This document shows, piece after piece, positions 33,798 to 42,869 of a DNA stretch of 44,771 nucleotides (position 1 is its first letter; each line of letters starts with the position of its first letter). Location of the stretch: assembly GCA_031271805.1 (NCBI GenBank), contig JAISUX010000129.1:1-44771 (forward strand), read 5' to 3'. The position numbers and the translations under genes were made by a program. Under the pieces are notes generated by a model. That model had not been told where the DNA came from, searched no databases, and saw nothing but the letters and a program-made list of their open reading frames with translations. The DNA is from Tannerella sp. Lineage in GTDB: Bacteria > Bacteroidota > Bacteroidia > Bacteroidales > Tannerellaceae.

Positions 33798-35036
33798 ATG
33801 AGAGTATTATTGTATATTATTATATTGTTCGCGTGCGCAGGAGTTTCGGCACAGGAAGCGGTTTTTCGCACTAACGTTTACCGCGAAGATATCAAAAGTC
33901 TCGAAGTGAAAGTCGAAGGCGAGTTGATTTCATCACCCTTCATCACGCTTGGAGGAGAGGATCGGATTAGCATTTCTTTCGACGCCCTGCATCACTCAAG
34001 CGGTTATTACACCTACTCGATAGTGCATTGCAACGCCGACTGGCAGAAATCCATGCTTATGCCGATAGAATACATGAAAGGATTTCAAAACGCCTATATT
34101 CCGGACTTCGCGAACTCAATCAATACGACCGTCAACTATACGAACTACAAGCTATCCCTGCCTAACGACGATGTGCAGTTCCTTGTTTCGGGCAATTACG
34201 CCGTGCAGATCTTTGACGAGAATGAGCCGGATAAACCGGTTATCACGGCTTGCTTCTCAATAGTCGAGCCTTTGATTGAGATCGGAGCGACAGTCAGCGG
34301 GAACACCGATATCGACTTCAACAAGACGCATCAGCAGGTCGATTTAACGATAAACTACAAGGATATTAACATAGCGTTCCCACAGTCCGACCTTAAGATT
34401 TTTGTCTGCCAAAACAACGATATCGACAATATGCGCACCGACTTGCAACCGTCGCTTATCGGCAACGGCCAATTACAATACACCCACCAGCGCAAACTTA
34501 TTTTTGATGCCGGCAATGAATATCGTCGCATTGAGTTCCTGACGCATCGCTACAAAGGCATGGAAGTTGCCGATATCGGCTTTTTTAATCCTTATTACCA
34601 CCTGACTTTGTACGAAGACCGGCGCCGCGACGGAAAGACGTATCTCTACGACCAGGACCAGAACGGACGCTTCTTCGTCAGATGCAGCGAGTGCAATAAC
34701 CCGGATACCGAGGCCGACTATTATGTCGTGCATTTCGCGCTCATCTCGGAGTTCATCGAAAACGGCGAAATACATCTCTACGGCGACTTTTTCAATAACA
34801 CTATCGATGATCGTAGCCGTATGGAATACAACCCCGAAACAGGCATGTATGAGGCCGCAGTAATGCTAAAACAAGGGCTGTACAACTATAAATATGCCTT
34901 TGTCGAAGACTCGAAAGTAACCTTCGCACCCACCGAAGGCGACTATTTCGAGACGGAAAACGAATACACGGTAACGGTCTTTTATCGCCCCGCAGCAGCA
35001 CGCTACGACAGGCTAATCGGTTTCGCAAAATTTTAA
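33798..35036 (+). CDS. DUF5103 / type IX secretion plug-like protein
   Basis: The 412-residue exported protein has a short signal peptide (RVLLYIIILFACAGVSA). Its features match the DUF5103 family: YREDIKSLEVKVEGE near the N-terminus, YTYSIVHCNADWQKS, and the C-terminal Ig-like module with YNPETGMYEAAVMLKQGLYNYKY. A member of this family was seen as the plug closing the periplasmic side of the SprA translocon of the type IX secretion system. It is a single gene here with no other secretion genes nearby, as is usual for T9SS components. Its stop overlaps that of the convergent methyltransferase-like gene (shared TTAA). Confidence 0.8.
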   Translation: MRVLLYIIILFACAGVSAQEAVFRTNVYREDIKSLEVKVEGELISSPFITLGGEDRISISFDALHHSSGYYTYSIVHCNADWQKSMLMPIEYMKGFQNAYIPDFANSINTTVNYTNYKLSLPNDDVQFLVSGNYAVQIFDENEPDKPVITACFSIVEPLIEIGATVSGNTDIDFNKTHQQVDLTINYKDINIAFPQSDLKIFVCQNNDIDNMRTDLQPSLIGNGQLQYTHQRKLIFDAGNEYRRIEFLTHRYKGMEVADIGFFNPYYHLTLYEDRRRDGKTYLYDQDQNGRFFVRCSECNNPDTEADYYVVHFALISEFIENGEIHLYGDFFNNTIDDRSRMEYNPETGMYEAAVMLKQGLYNYKYAFVEDSKVTFAPTEGDYFETENEYTVTVFYRPAAARYDRLIGFAKF

Positions 35037-37606
35037 ATCACCGCAGCATCAACGAAAGCCCGCTCATCGTCCGTCAATTCATAAAGTTCATAAACAAGCT
35101 CATCAATTCTCGCATCTATCTCGTATCGTTCTTCGTCAGTCATCGTGTTTTCGGTGATAAGGCGGTTGACAAGCGTTATCATGTCGGACTCCATATCTCC
35201 GCTTGGCGGCGGCACTAACATCGACTCGACGGCAAATACGCTCAACTGCGAATTTTTAGCCGACAAACGACCGGAATCCGTCAGCATATACCGTCCCATC
35301 TTCGAATTGAGCACGCCAAGGATGAATTTCAGATGCTGCCCAACCATATAACAAGCGTTGTCAAGGACAATACAACCGCCATAGTCTATACCAAACCGGC
35401 AATCCGACGCATCTCGCTGCCAGACTATCTTTTGCTCCGCAAAATAATTCCGGTTATCTTTCATGTCCAAACTTTGCAATACATACCATTCAAATAAGAC
35501 GCCGACCTCATTATTGCGTGAATAAAGAGTGTCCTTATATTTCATCAGATGTGCGTAAATATCAGGATATTGCACCTGAAATCTCTGTTCGGCGCGATCC
35601 GATGCCGATGTAATACTTGCGTCAAATTCCAACGGGAAATGCCAAGGAAGAAACAAAATCCATTTTTCAGGCGTTTCATTCTTATACCTCTTTATGCAAT
35701 CACTTGATAATAATGGTTTTATAAAATCGGAATTTTTAGGATCGGAGAATATCAGTTCCTCTCGCTCCGATGCACTTATGATAAATGCCTCGTCACAACC
35801 GGTCAAAATACCGGAATGAACGCTGATATCCCAACTCCTGAGATTCATTCCTGCATGGATTATTTTATATTTTATATTTTCATAAATCTCCTCATCGGTG
35901 ATTAATGATGAATATGGTATCTTAACCTTTTTCTCGACAAGCCACGGCACAGTCTCGGAAAATTTCCATATATATTCCTCAATATTAATGGCTTTCGGAT
36001 TATAAGAAGATTCTATCACACACTTTATAACACGACGACGATTGATGTCTTTTTGAATAATCAGGGCGCAATTGTCCTTTAATGCCGCTTCTTCAAACAA
36101 AACCAACCGAAGCGGATTCATATTTGCCGCCAGATAATCGCACAGGTTCGATGTCTCATAAATACATCTGCAAGGTATGAAATACGAAGCGTAACCGCCT
36201 TGAACCAAAAGTCGGTTAGTCAATTCGCAAAACAGGTCGGCTACATATCCCGAACGTTTTAAGGACGTGAAATTCATGCGTTTATAGACATTATACTTAT
36301 CTCCGAGATCGTCTATCGACATATCCGGCAATGCTCCGACCATTGCATCAAATCCCAAAAATTTACCTTTCTCATCAAGCAATTCGGGAAAGACATAGCG
36401 CCACTCAATCGCCTTATTAAAAGCCTGATGAAAGCGATATGCGTACAACTGCTGCTCATGCTTTTTTATCTTTGCCTGTAGCAGCGAAACCTTGTCGTAA
36501 TGCGTCTGCTTCTCCGTTTCATCCAAAGGAAATAGACTTGGCGCCAGCGCTTCCGACAACTCGCGACGCAAACGCAACAATTCTTCCGAATCCTTGCTAT
36601 ACCATCCGATACCTTCGACAAGCCTGTTCCTGATTAGCCCAATCGTTTCTGCAATATAATAGCGCTCATCCGGATCTTCGTTGGTCTTCAAATTTTCCGC
36701 AAGTCGCTTGTAATCAACGACATTATAATTTATCCTTTTCAATGCCTCAAGCAAGTCGTCTTTCAACGAAAAACGACTGACAAGCGCATCTCCACAAATT
36801 ATATTACCTTCTAATATATGTAACGATTTTATTCTCCGGCCATTAAATGTCTTAACAATGTGTAACCACAATCTTAATTTGCTGATCAACACGACATAAG
36901 GATCGCAATCAACTCCAAAAAGACAATTCTTTATTAATGCCGATTTTTCCTCGCATATAATATCCTGAATATTAACACTTTCGGCATTGCAGCCATCTAA
37001 AGCGACATGCCTTAATCCCTTCTTATCAAACACAACTAATCCGCCTTCGACGGAGATAAACTTATACTGATATAGCGGGTTCCCATCCCTATCCACAAGC
37101 AAACCCAAACTCGACTTAACGGCAATCATCTCGTCAAGCATCACATCCAAAAACTCCCCGCACCCGACCGCCGGATCACAAATGCGCAGAGAAAGGAATA
37201 TGCGGTTGGCATCCGAAACATTATTCCCGATTGCATTGGCAAGACTTTGCAAATCAACGTATTGAGCGCCAAGAACGGCATTAAATTTCTTTAATACGGC
37301 ATTTTGGACTGCTTGCCGGCAAAGGTAAGAGGTCAAAAAATAAGTCTGTGGGGAGTTAGCGTTCAATTCCGACAAAAAGCAGTCCAAGGTATCGGAAATC
37401 GCCCTGACGCTAACTCCTTGCCGCGAAAATATTGAATTGAGCAACGCCACAACCTCATCAAACGACGGGATTTCGCCGTCCGTTGATTCTACAACAGACT
37501 CCGATTTTTCAGCCGACCCATCTATCGAATCTTCCGCCGACAAATCCGCGCCGCCAAACAAAGCCTTCAACTCGGTATATATATAAACATCAACCTCTTT
37601 TCCCAT
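35033..37606 (-). CDS. Eco57I/TaqI-like N6-adenine methyltransferase homologue with a degenerate catalytic motif
   Basis: The 857-residue protein resembles the methyltransferase and target-recognition parts of Eco57I/type IIG enzymes. The SAM-binding motif I is present as DPAVGCGEFL (residues 144-153). Where these enzymes have NPPY (motif IV), this one reads FDAMVGALPDM (G424-A-L-P-D428), and no other NPP occurs in the protein. A TaqI-like specificity region follows (GILTGCDEAFII near 640, then DFIKPLLSSDCIKRY). It lacks an obvious nuclease domain and has no restriction or specificity partner nearby. It may bind DNA without methylating it; this is inference. It has its own -7 box. Confidence 0.75.
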   Translation of the reverse strand: MGKEVDVYIYTELKALFGGADLSAEDSIDGSAEKSESVVESTDGEIPSFDEVVALLNSIFSRQGVSVRAISDTLDCFLSELNANSPQTYFLTSYLCRQAVQNAVLKKFNAVLGAQYVDLQSLANAIGNNVSDANRIFLSLRICDPAVGCGEFLDVMLDEMIAVKSSLGLLVDRDGNPLYQYKFISVEGGLVVFDKKGLRHVALDGCNAESVNIQDIICEEKSALIKNCLFGVDCDPYVVLISKLRLWLHIVKTFNGRRIKSLHILEGNIICGDALVSRFSLKDDLLEALKRINYNVVDYKRLAENLKTNEDPDERYYIAETIGLIRNRLVEGIGWYSKDSEELLRLRRELSEALAPSLFPLDETEKQTHYDKVSLLQAKIKKHEQQLYAYRFHQAFNKAIEWRYVFPELLDEKGKFLGFDAMVGALPDMSIDDLGDKYNVYKRMNFTSLKRSGYVADLFCELTNRLLVQGGYASYFIPCRCIYETSNLCDYLAANMNPLRLVLFEEAALKDNCALIIQKDINRRRVIKCVIESSYNPKAINIEEYIWKFSETVPWLVEKKVKIPYSSLITDEEIYENIKYKIIHAGMNLRSWDISVHSGILTGCDEAFIISASEREELIFSDPKNSDFIKPLLSSDCIKRYKNETPEKWILFLPWHFPLEFDASITSASDRAEQRFQVQYPDIYAHLMKYKDTLYSRNNEVGVLFEWYVLQSLDMKDNRNYFAEQKIVWQRDASDCRFGIDYGGCIVLDNACYMVGQHLKFILGVLNSKMGRYMLTDSGRLSAKNSQLSVFAVESMLVPPPSGDMESDMITLVNRLITENTMTDEERYEIDARIDELVYELYELTDDERAFVDAAVI

Positions 37607-37626
37607 TCCGAATGATTTTCAACAGA

Positions 37627-37634
37627 CAAAAATA
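37627..37634 (-). promoter_or_regulatory. -7 box for the methyltransferase-like gene
   Basis: The minus strand reads TATTTTTG, 20 bases upstream of the ATG at 37606. No clear -33 box is seen. The rest of the gap to 37703 is A-rich with two TTTTCAACAG copies (37614-37623 and 37673-37682). Confidence 0.5.
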
Positions 37635-37702
37635 TAAACAACTATTGAAAAAGAAAAAGAAATCGGAAAAAAGTTTTCAACAGGTAAATTGAGATTTTGC
37701 AA

Positions 37703-39184
37703 TTACCACGTCACATTATGCATGTCGCCTGATTTTGCAAATTCTTGGTGGAAGGCGAAGCAGTTATTGAGGTTGTGCGGGGTCTGGCCGGCAATGCCTT
37801 GATTGAGGTATTCGCTGAGCAGCGGGCGGTAACTCGGATCGACACAGTTCTCAATAATCAGGCGGGCGCGCTGAACCGGCGACTTGCCGCGGAGATCGGC
37901 GACACCATGCTCGGTTATCATGATCTTTACCGAATGTTCACTATGGTCAAGATGCGACACCATGGGGACGAAAGCGCTGATTTTACCGTCTTTAGCTGTT
38001 GAGGGAGTTGTGAAAATCGACAGGTAGGCCGCACGGGTGAAATCACCGGAACCGCCAATACCGTTCATCATTCTCGTACCGAGAACATGGGTAGAGTTGA
38101 TATTGCCGAAGATATCGGCTTCCAAAGCCGTATTGATAGTCACGAGGCCAAGACGCCGCGCTATTTCAGGGTTATTAGATATTTCCTGCGGGCGCAACAG
38201 TATTCTTTCCTTGAAGAAATCGAACTTGGAATAGACCTCTTTGAGGGCGTCGGGGCTAACACTCAGCGAGCAGCCGCTGGCGAAACTGACACGGCCTTCC
38301 TCCATCAACTTAATGACGGCGTCCTGTATAACTTCGGTATAAATATTGAAAGCCGGAATGGCGGTATTTTCGCCCATCGCGCCAAGGACAGCGTTAGCGA
38401 CGTTTCCTACACCACTCTGTACGGGCAGGAATGTTGACGGGATACGGCCGGCTTTCATTTCGTGTACAAGAAAATCGGAAACATTCTTGCCTATTGCGAG
38501 CGTCACATCGTCAAGAGGTGTGAATTTGCCGCCGTCGTTGATGTTGTTTGTCTCGACAACGCCTACGATTTTCCTGGGATCCACCTTGACGTACGGCAGG
38601 CCGATACGGTCAGACGGCTTGTAGATTGGTATTTCGCGACGCATGGGCGGGTCTGCCGGTTCGTATATGTCGTGCATACCGCGAATTTCTTTGGGATGAT
38701 AGGAGTTTAGTTCGATGATGATTTTATCTGCGAGGCGACAGATTGTCGGCAGGATACCTACACCTTCCGTCGGCACAATTTCACCGTTGTCGGTAATATC
38801 GGCGGCCTCCACAACAGCAACATCGACTTTGCCGAGAAAGCCATAGCGCAGGTCTTGCGCGAGTTCCGAGAGGTGCATGTCGAAATAATGCGTGCCGTTG
38901 CTATTGATAAGTGCACGCAAGTCTTTGTTAGCCTGATACGGAGTGCGGAACTTGACTGCTTTAGCACGTGAAAGCGCTCCATCAAGACGGTCGCCCGTCG
39001 ATGCACCTGTAAACATTCCGATACTGAACGGATTACCTTTAGCATGTTCTTCCTCAGCTTTCTTTGCAATAGCGTTGGGGATTTCTTTAGGACAGCCGGC
39101 AGGCGTAAAGCCGCTAAACCCGACATTGTCATTATCTTTCACATACGAAGCGGCTTCTTCAGCCGTAATACTCTTATATACCAT
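37703..39184 (-). CDS. Acetyl-CoA hydrolase/succinate (propionyl-CoA:succinate) CoA-transferase
   Basis: The 493-residue protein is a class I CoA-transferase of the acetyl-CoA hydrolase/transferase family. It shows VGFSGFTPAGCPKEIP at the start, the FNIYTEV active-site glutamate region, and GIGGSGDFTRAAYLSIF. In Bacteroidales such enzymes move CoA between succinate and acetyl- or propionyl-CoA in the succinate-propionate pathway. It has a strong -7 box at 39223-39230 and appears to be a single-gene unit. The exact CoA pair is not readable from sequence. Confidence 0.9.
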   Translation of the reverse strand: MVYKSITAEEAASYVKDNDNVGFSGFTPAGCPKEIPNAIAKKAEEEHAKGNPFSIGMFTGASTGDRLDGALSRAKAVKFRTPYQANKDLRALINSNGTHYFDMHLSELAQDLRYGFLGKVDVAVVEAADITDNGEIVPTEGVGILPTICRLADKIIIELNSYHPKEIRGMHDIYEPADPPMRREIPIYKPSDRIGLPYVKVDPRKIVGVVETNNINDGGKFTPLDDVTLAIGKNVSDFLVHEMKAGRIPSTFLPVQSGVGNVANAVLGAMGENTAIPAFNIYTEVIQDAVIKLMEEGRVSFASGCSLSVSPDALKEVYSKFDFFKERILLRPQEISNNPEIARRLGLVTINTALEADIFGNINSTHVLGTRMMNGIGGSGDFTRAAYLSIFTTPSTAKDGKISAFVPMVSHLDHSEHSVKIMITEHGVADLRGKSPVQRARLIIENCVDPSYRPLLSEYLNQGIAGQTPHNLNNCFAFHQEFAKSGDMHNVTW

Positions 39185-39222
39185 GATTCATTAAATGTTA
39201 AATAGTTTCTTAAAAACGGGTG

Positions 39223-39230
39223 CAAAGATA
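39223..39230 (-). promoter_or_regulatory. -7 box for the CoA-transferase gene
   Basis: The minus strand reads TATCTTTG followed by CA, 38 bases upstream of the ATG, a full consensus match. Confidence 0.65.
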
Positions 39231-39273
39231 GTGATTTCCCGCGAAATATTTCAATTTATTCTAAAAAATTTAC

Positions 39274-40824
39274 TCAAATACACGAGTTGACGCTAAATTT
39301 TCTCACACCAAGTCTTAACAAATGCCCTATTGCCGCCTGATTAGACGCCAGTTCGCCGCATACAGACACTTCGATTCCGTATTTTTGCGCCGAAGACACA
39401 ACCCGGGCTATACTCCTTTCGAGCGCTTCGGGGAAGACTTCTGCCATGTATCCTTTGTATGGATCGTCCCGGTCGATTGCGAAAAGATACTGCAAGAGGT
39501 CGTTTGTGCCGATGCTGAAAAATGCCGCTTTTTCGGCAAAAACGTCGGACATCATAACCGATGCAGGAGTTTCAATCATCATCCCTACACAAAGATTCTC
39601 ATCGGAATCCATCCCTTCAATGCGGAGTTCCGACTTACATTCGTCCAACAATCGGCAAGCCTCATCGAACTCGTTAATGGTTGTAATCATCGGAAACATC
39701 AGTCGGACATTGCCTGTGGCGGCAGCCCTCAGAACCGCTCTCAGTTGGGTTTTGAATATTTCCGGGTATAACAGTGAAAAGCGGATGCCCCGCAATCCCA
39801 TCAACGGATTTTCCTCCTTGCGGATTTGAAAATACGGCAACCGTTTATCGGCTCCTATATCGAGAGTCCGTATTACAAGCGGCTTTTCGCCACATATCTT
39901 CGCACATTCGGAATAGATACGGAACTGTTCTTCTTCGCCGGGGAAGCTGTCAGCCTGCATGAAAATAAACTCCGTCCGCAGCAAACCGATACCCGCAGCT
40001 CCACACTCAATTGCCCGCCGTACATCCGATACGCTACCGGTATTGGCTAAAACCGAGACCTCAATTCCGCCGGTTTCTATTTTGAAATTCCGCATCAAAT
40101 CATCTTTACGTCTTTGTTTTTCTATGGCTCTTGATAACGTTTCTTCATCAGGGTCGATTACCAGCAAGCCTGCTTCGCCATCCAAAACGGCAGTCACACC
40201 CCCGCTTACCGACTGCAAGGCTTTCCCAAAGCCGATTGCAGCAGGCAAAGCCCGGTTCCTGGCGATAATACATGCGTGACTTGTCGTACCTCCATGTTCC
40301 AAGGCAATACCCGCAACCTTATCCATGTCGATAAGAGCCATGTCGGAAGGCATCAGATTGTCGGCAACGACGATGCTTCCGTCGGGGATTTCGGCAAAAG
40401 GACTGACCGAACGACCTCTCAATTCCTCCTTAATACGGCTACAGACGTCGATAATGTCGTCGGCACGTGAACGCAGATATTCGTCGTCAATATCGACAAA
40501 AAGGGCTGTTATCTCGGAACATGTCTGTTCGAGCGCAGATAAAGCATCCGGATTTCCGGCGGATAATTTCGAAATCACCCCATCAATCAGCATTTCGTCG
40601 TCGATAATGTCAATATGCGAGACCAAGAGTTCATTCTTCGCCGCATAACCGACAATCACTTCTCGCGCACGTTGCCGGGCTTCATGAAAGCGATTCGCCT
40701 CTTTTTCAACGGAATCAGCAGCCGTATTTAGAGCGACCGGCGTGTCGTCGCCCCTTAATACGACGAACGTCTTTCCTATGGCTATACCCAACGATGCGGC
40801 AATTCCTCGTATCGTTACCATCAA
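39274..40824 (-). CDS. ptsI: PTS enzyme I (phosphoenolpyruvate-protein phosphotransferase), C-terminally short
   Basis: The 516-residue protein takes phosphate from phosphoenolpyruvate and gives it to HPr. It has the phospho-histidine motif GGTTSHACIIAR (His183), PEP-binding elements LLRTEFIFM, RTLDIGADK and SIGTNDLLQY, and the catalytic Cys489 in VCGELA. It ends just after RKFSVNS, whereas E. coli EI (575 residues) continues for about 45 more residues in the C-terminal helices. All active-site residues are present. The start overlaps ptsH by 4 bases. No coding sequence continues in the 90 bases to the CoA-transferase gene, so the short end is not a simple frameshift. Confidence 0.93.
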   Translation of the reverse strand: MMVTIRGIAASLGIAIGKTFVVLRGDDTPVALNTAADSVEKEANRFHEARQRAREVIVGYAAKNELLVSHIDIIDDEMLIDGVISKLSAGNPDALSALEQTCSEITALFVDIDDEYLRSRADDIIDVCSRIKEELRGRSVSPFAEIPDGSIVVADNLMPSDMALIDMDKVAGIALEHGGTTSHACIIARNRALPAAIGFGKALQSVSGGVTAVLDGEAGLLVIDPDEETLSRAIEKQRRKDDLMRNFKIETGGIEVSVLANTGSVSDVRRAIECGAAGIGLLRTEFIFMQADSFPGEEEQFRIYSECAKICGEKPLVIRTLDIGADKRLPYFQIRKEENPLMGLRGIRFSLLYPEIFKTQLRAVLRAAATGNVRLMFPMITTINEFDEACRLLDECKSELRIEGMDSDENLCVGMMIETPASVMMSDVFAEKAAFFSIGTNDLLQYLFAIDRDDPYKGYMAEVFPEALERSIARVVSSAQKYGIEVSVCGELASNQAAIGHLLRLGVRKFSVNSCI

Positions 40825-41084
40825 CGCAAGCCTTTTATAAAGTTAACAATCTCATTTACAGTATGTTCGCAATTATCGCCACGAACAAAAACTTCGAGTA
40901 TGCTACCTCGTTTCAGGCCGAGGGCAAGAATACCGATGATACTCGAAGCCTTCGCCTCTTTAGAATTGAAACGTAAAACGACCTCACATCCAAGGCTTTT
41001 CGCTAATTTTGCTAATTCTGACGCCGGACGTGCATGTATGCCGTCACTCGCCGTTATCTCCACATTCACGCTAATTTCGTTCAT
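40821..41084 (-). CDS. ptsH: HPr phosphocarrier protein
   Basis: The 87-residue protein is a typical HPr. The phosphorylated histidine lies in DGIHARPAS (His17), and a serine equivalent to Ser46 lies in AKASSIIG (Ser48). HPr carries phosphate from enzyme I to EIIA. The retained serine is compatible with control by an HPr kinase, which was not found here. It overlaps the EIICBA gene and ptsI by 4 bases each, so the three are translationally coupled. Confidence 0.94.
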   Translation of the reverse strand: MNEISVNVEITASDGIHARPASELAKLAKSLGCEVVLRFNSKEAKASSIIGILALGLKRGSILEVFVRGDNCEHTVNEIVNFIKGLR

Positions 41085-42862
41085 CTTAATTTATCTGATA
41101 ATATATTGTAAATAAACTGTTTATCCTTTGCCGCCAGTATTTTTTCCAAAGTCGCTTCGTCGCTAAATGCACGGCTTAAGGCGGTCAAGATATCAAGATG
41201 TTCCTCTCCCTGAGCGGCGATACCTACAAGCAGATACACCTTTTCATCCTCAAAATCAACGCCTTCTGGATATTGGATGATGGCGATTCCGGTATGAAGA
41301 ATATGCTCGCGCGATTCCGGCGTCCCGTGAGGCACGGCGATACCCATGCCAATACACGTGGACGCCGTCTTTTCCCTTTCCAACATCCCGACTATGTAGC
41401 CTTCGTTGACATAGCCGCCTTCGACAAGCAGCCTGCCCGCACGCATGATGGCAGCGTCTTTATCATCATCCTTTGCGCTGACGACTATCATGTCGGATCG
41501 CAGCACAGGAACGGCGTTACTTTGTTGCGTCGGGTTATCCGTCAACCGCTCCGCCAAAGCATCGAGGACAGGATCGGAAAGGAATCTTTCTATAACTACT
41601 ATCTCCGGCTCCGAGGAAGAAGTGCGCTCTTTTATTCTTTCATAAAACACTGATTGACATACTATTATGTCGAAATCGGCAGGAATTGCATTTATGGCCG
41701 AGTTTGTAACAATGATATCCTTCGACTTCAACCGTTCTCGAAAATTAGTCGCCCCCATAGCGCTCGAACCCATACCTGCCTCGCATACGAAAACGACTTT
41801 ACGCGGCTTTTTTATTCGCTTATTTTGCTCAATTGCTTCATTGAAACTGTTCCGGCTTTTGGTCTTGATAAACAGGCAAGCGACGAGAAAAGATACCGTC
41901 GCACCGACAATAACGCCCGTCAGGACAGGTATCAGTCCGCCTTTGGGCGACATGGCCATCAACGAAATCACACTACCCGGCGAGGCGGCCGAAACAAGCC
42001 CGCTTCCTGTGGCGGCATAATAAGCAATCGCGCTCGCCGACCCTGCTATCGTGGCTATAATAAGCAACGGTTTCATAAGGATATATGGGAAATAAATCTC
42101 ATGGATTCCCCCGAAAAAATGAATTACAGCCGCACCGGGAGCGGTTTTGCGAGCCGTACCGTCGCCGAAAAACGAATATGCAAGCAGCACACCAAGACCT
42201 GGACCGGGATTAGTCTCAAGCAAGAAAACGATTGATTTGCCCAGTTCACGTGACTGCTCAAGACCTAATGGCGTCATAATGCCGTGATTTATAGCATTAT
42301 TCAGAAACAAGACCTTGCCGGGTTCTACAAAAACCGATAGCAACGGCATAAGGCCTCTATTCAATAGAAACTCAACGCCCGACTGAAACATGTCCGTCAA
42401 CGACTTCATCACCGGCCCGACGGCAAAAAATCCTGCAATTGCGCACAACAAACCGATAATACCAAGCGAAAAATTATTCACAAGCATCTCGAAGCCTGCC
42501 GAAACGCGCTGTCCGACGTTGTCATCAAACCACTTGATAAGATAACCCGCTGCCGGCCCTATAACCATCGCTCCGAGAAACATAGGGACATCACTGCCGA
42601 CAATTACTCCCATAGTAGCGATTGCGCCTGTCACACCGCCGCGCAAACCGGCAACATTACTGCCGGCAGTGTATCCGATCAGCAACGGCAACATATAGCG
42701 CAGCATTGGGGATACAAGTTGCGCCAACGTTTCATTCGGAATCCATCCCGATGGGATAAAAAGAGCCGTCATAAGCCCCCATGCGATAAATGCTCCTATA
42801 TTAGGCATAATCATCGCCGAAAGCCTGCTCCCGAACGCCTGTATATATCTTCCGACCCGCAT
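41081..42862 (-). CDS. Mannitol-type PTS transporter EIICBA
   Basis: The 593-residue protein has three parts. EIIC (about 1-340) is a membrane domain of the mannitol class with NNAINHG and GGIHEIYFPYILM. EIIB (about 350-440) has the phospho-cysteine Cys360 in VFVCEAGMGSSAMGA. EIIA (about 450-593) has the phospho-histidine His512 in IAVPHGTPESREH. The domain order matches E. coli MtlA. It imports and phosphorylates a hexitol or related sugar. Mannitol is the reference substrate of the class but the actual one is unknown, and no mannitol-phosphate dehydrogenase is nearby. It follows a GH99-like lipoprotein by 7 bases and overlaps ptsH by 4. Confidence 0.93.
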   Translation of the reverse strand: MRVGRYIQAFGSRLSAMIMPNIGAFIAWGLMTALFIPSGWIPNETLAQLVSPMLRYMLPLLIGYTAGSNVAGLRGGVTGAIATMGVIVGSDVPMFLGAMVIGPAAGYLIKWFDDNVGQRVSAGFEMLVNNFSLGIIGLLCAIAGFFAVGPVMKSLTDMFQSGVEFLLNRGLMPLLSVFVEPGKVLFLNNAINHGIMTPLGLEQSRELGKSIVFLLETNPGPGLGVLLAYSFFGDGTARKTAPGAAVIHFFGGIHEIYFPYILMKPLLIIATIAGSASAIAYYAATGSGLVSAASPGSVISLMAMSPKGGLIPVLTGVIVGATVSFLVACLFIKTKSRNSFNEAIEQNKRIKKPRKVVFVCEAGMGSSAMGATNFRERLKSKDIIVTNSAINAIPADFDIIVCQSVFYERIKERTSSSEPEIVVIERFLSDPVLDALAERLTDNPTQQSNAVPVLRSDMIVVSAKDDDKDAAIMRAGRLLVEGGYVNEGYIVGMLEREKTASTCIGMGIAVPHGTPESREHILHTGIAIIQYPEGVDFEDEKVYLLVGIAAQGEEHLDILTALSRAFSDEATLEKILAAKDKQFIYNILSDKLR

Positions 42863-42869
42863 TTAATCT

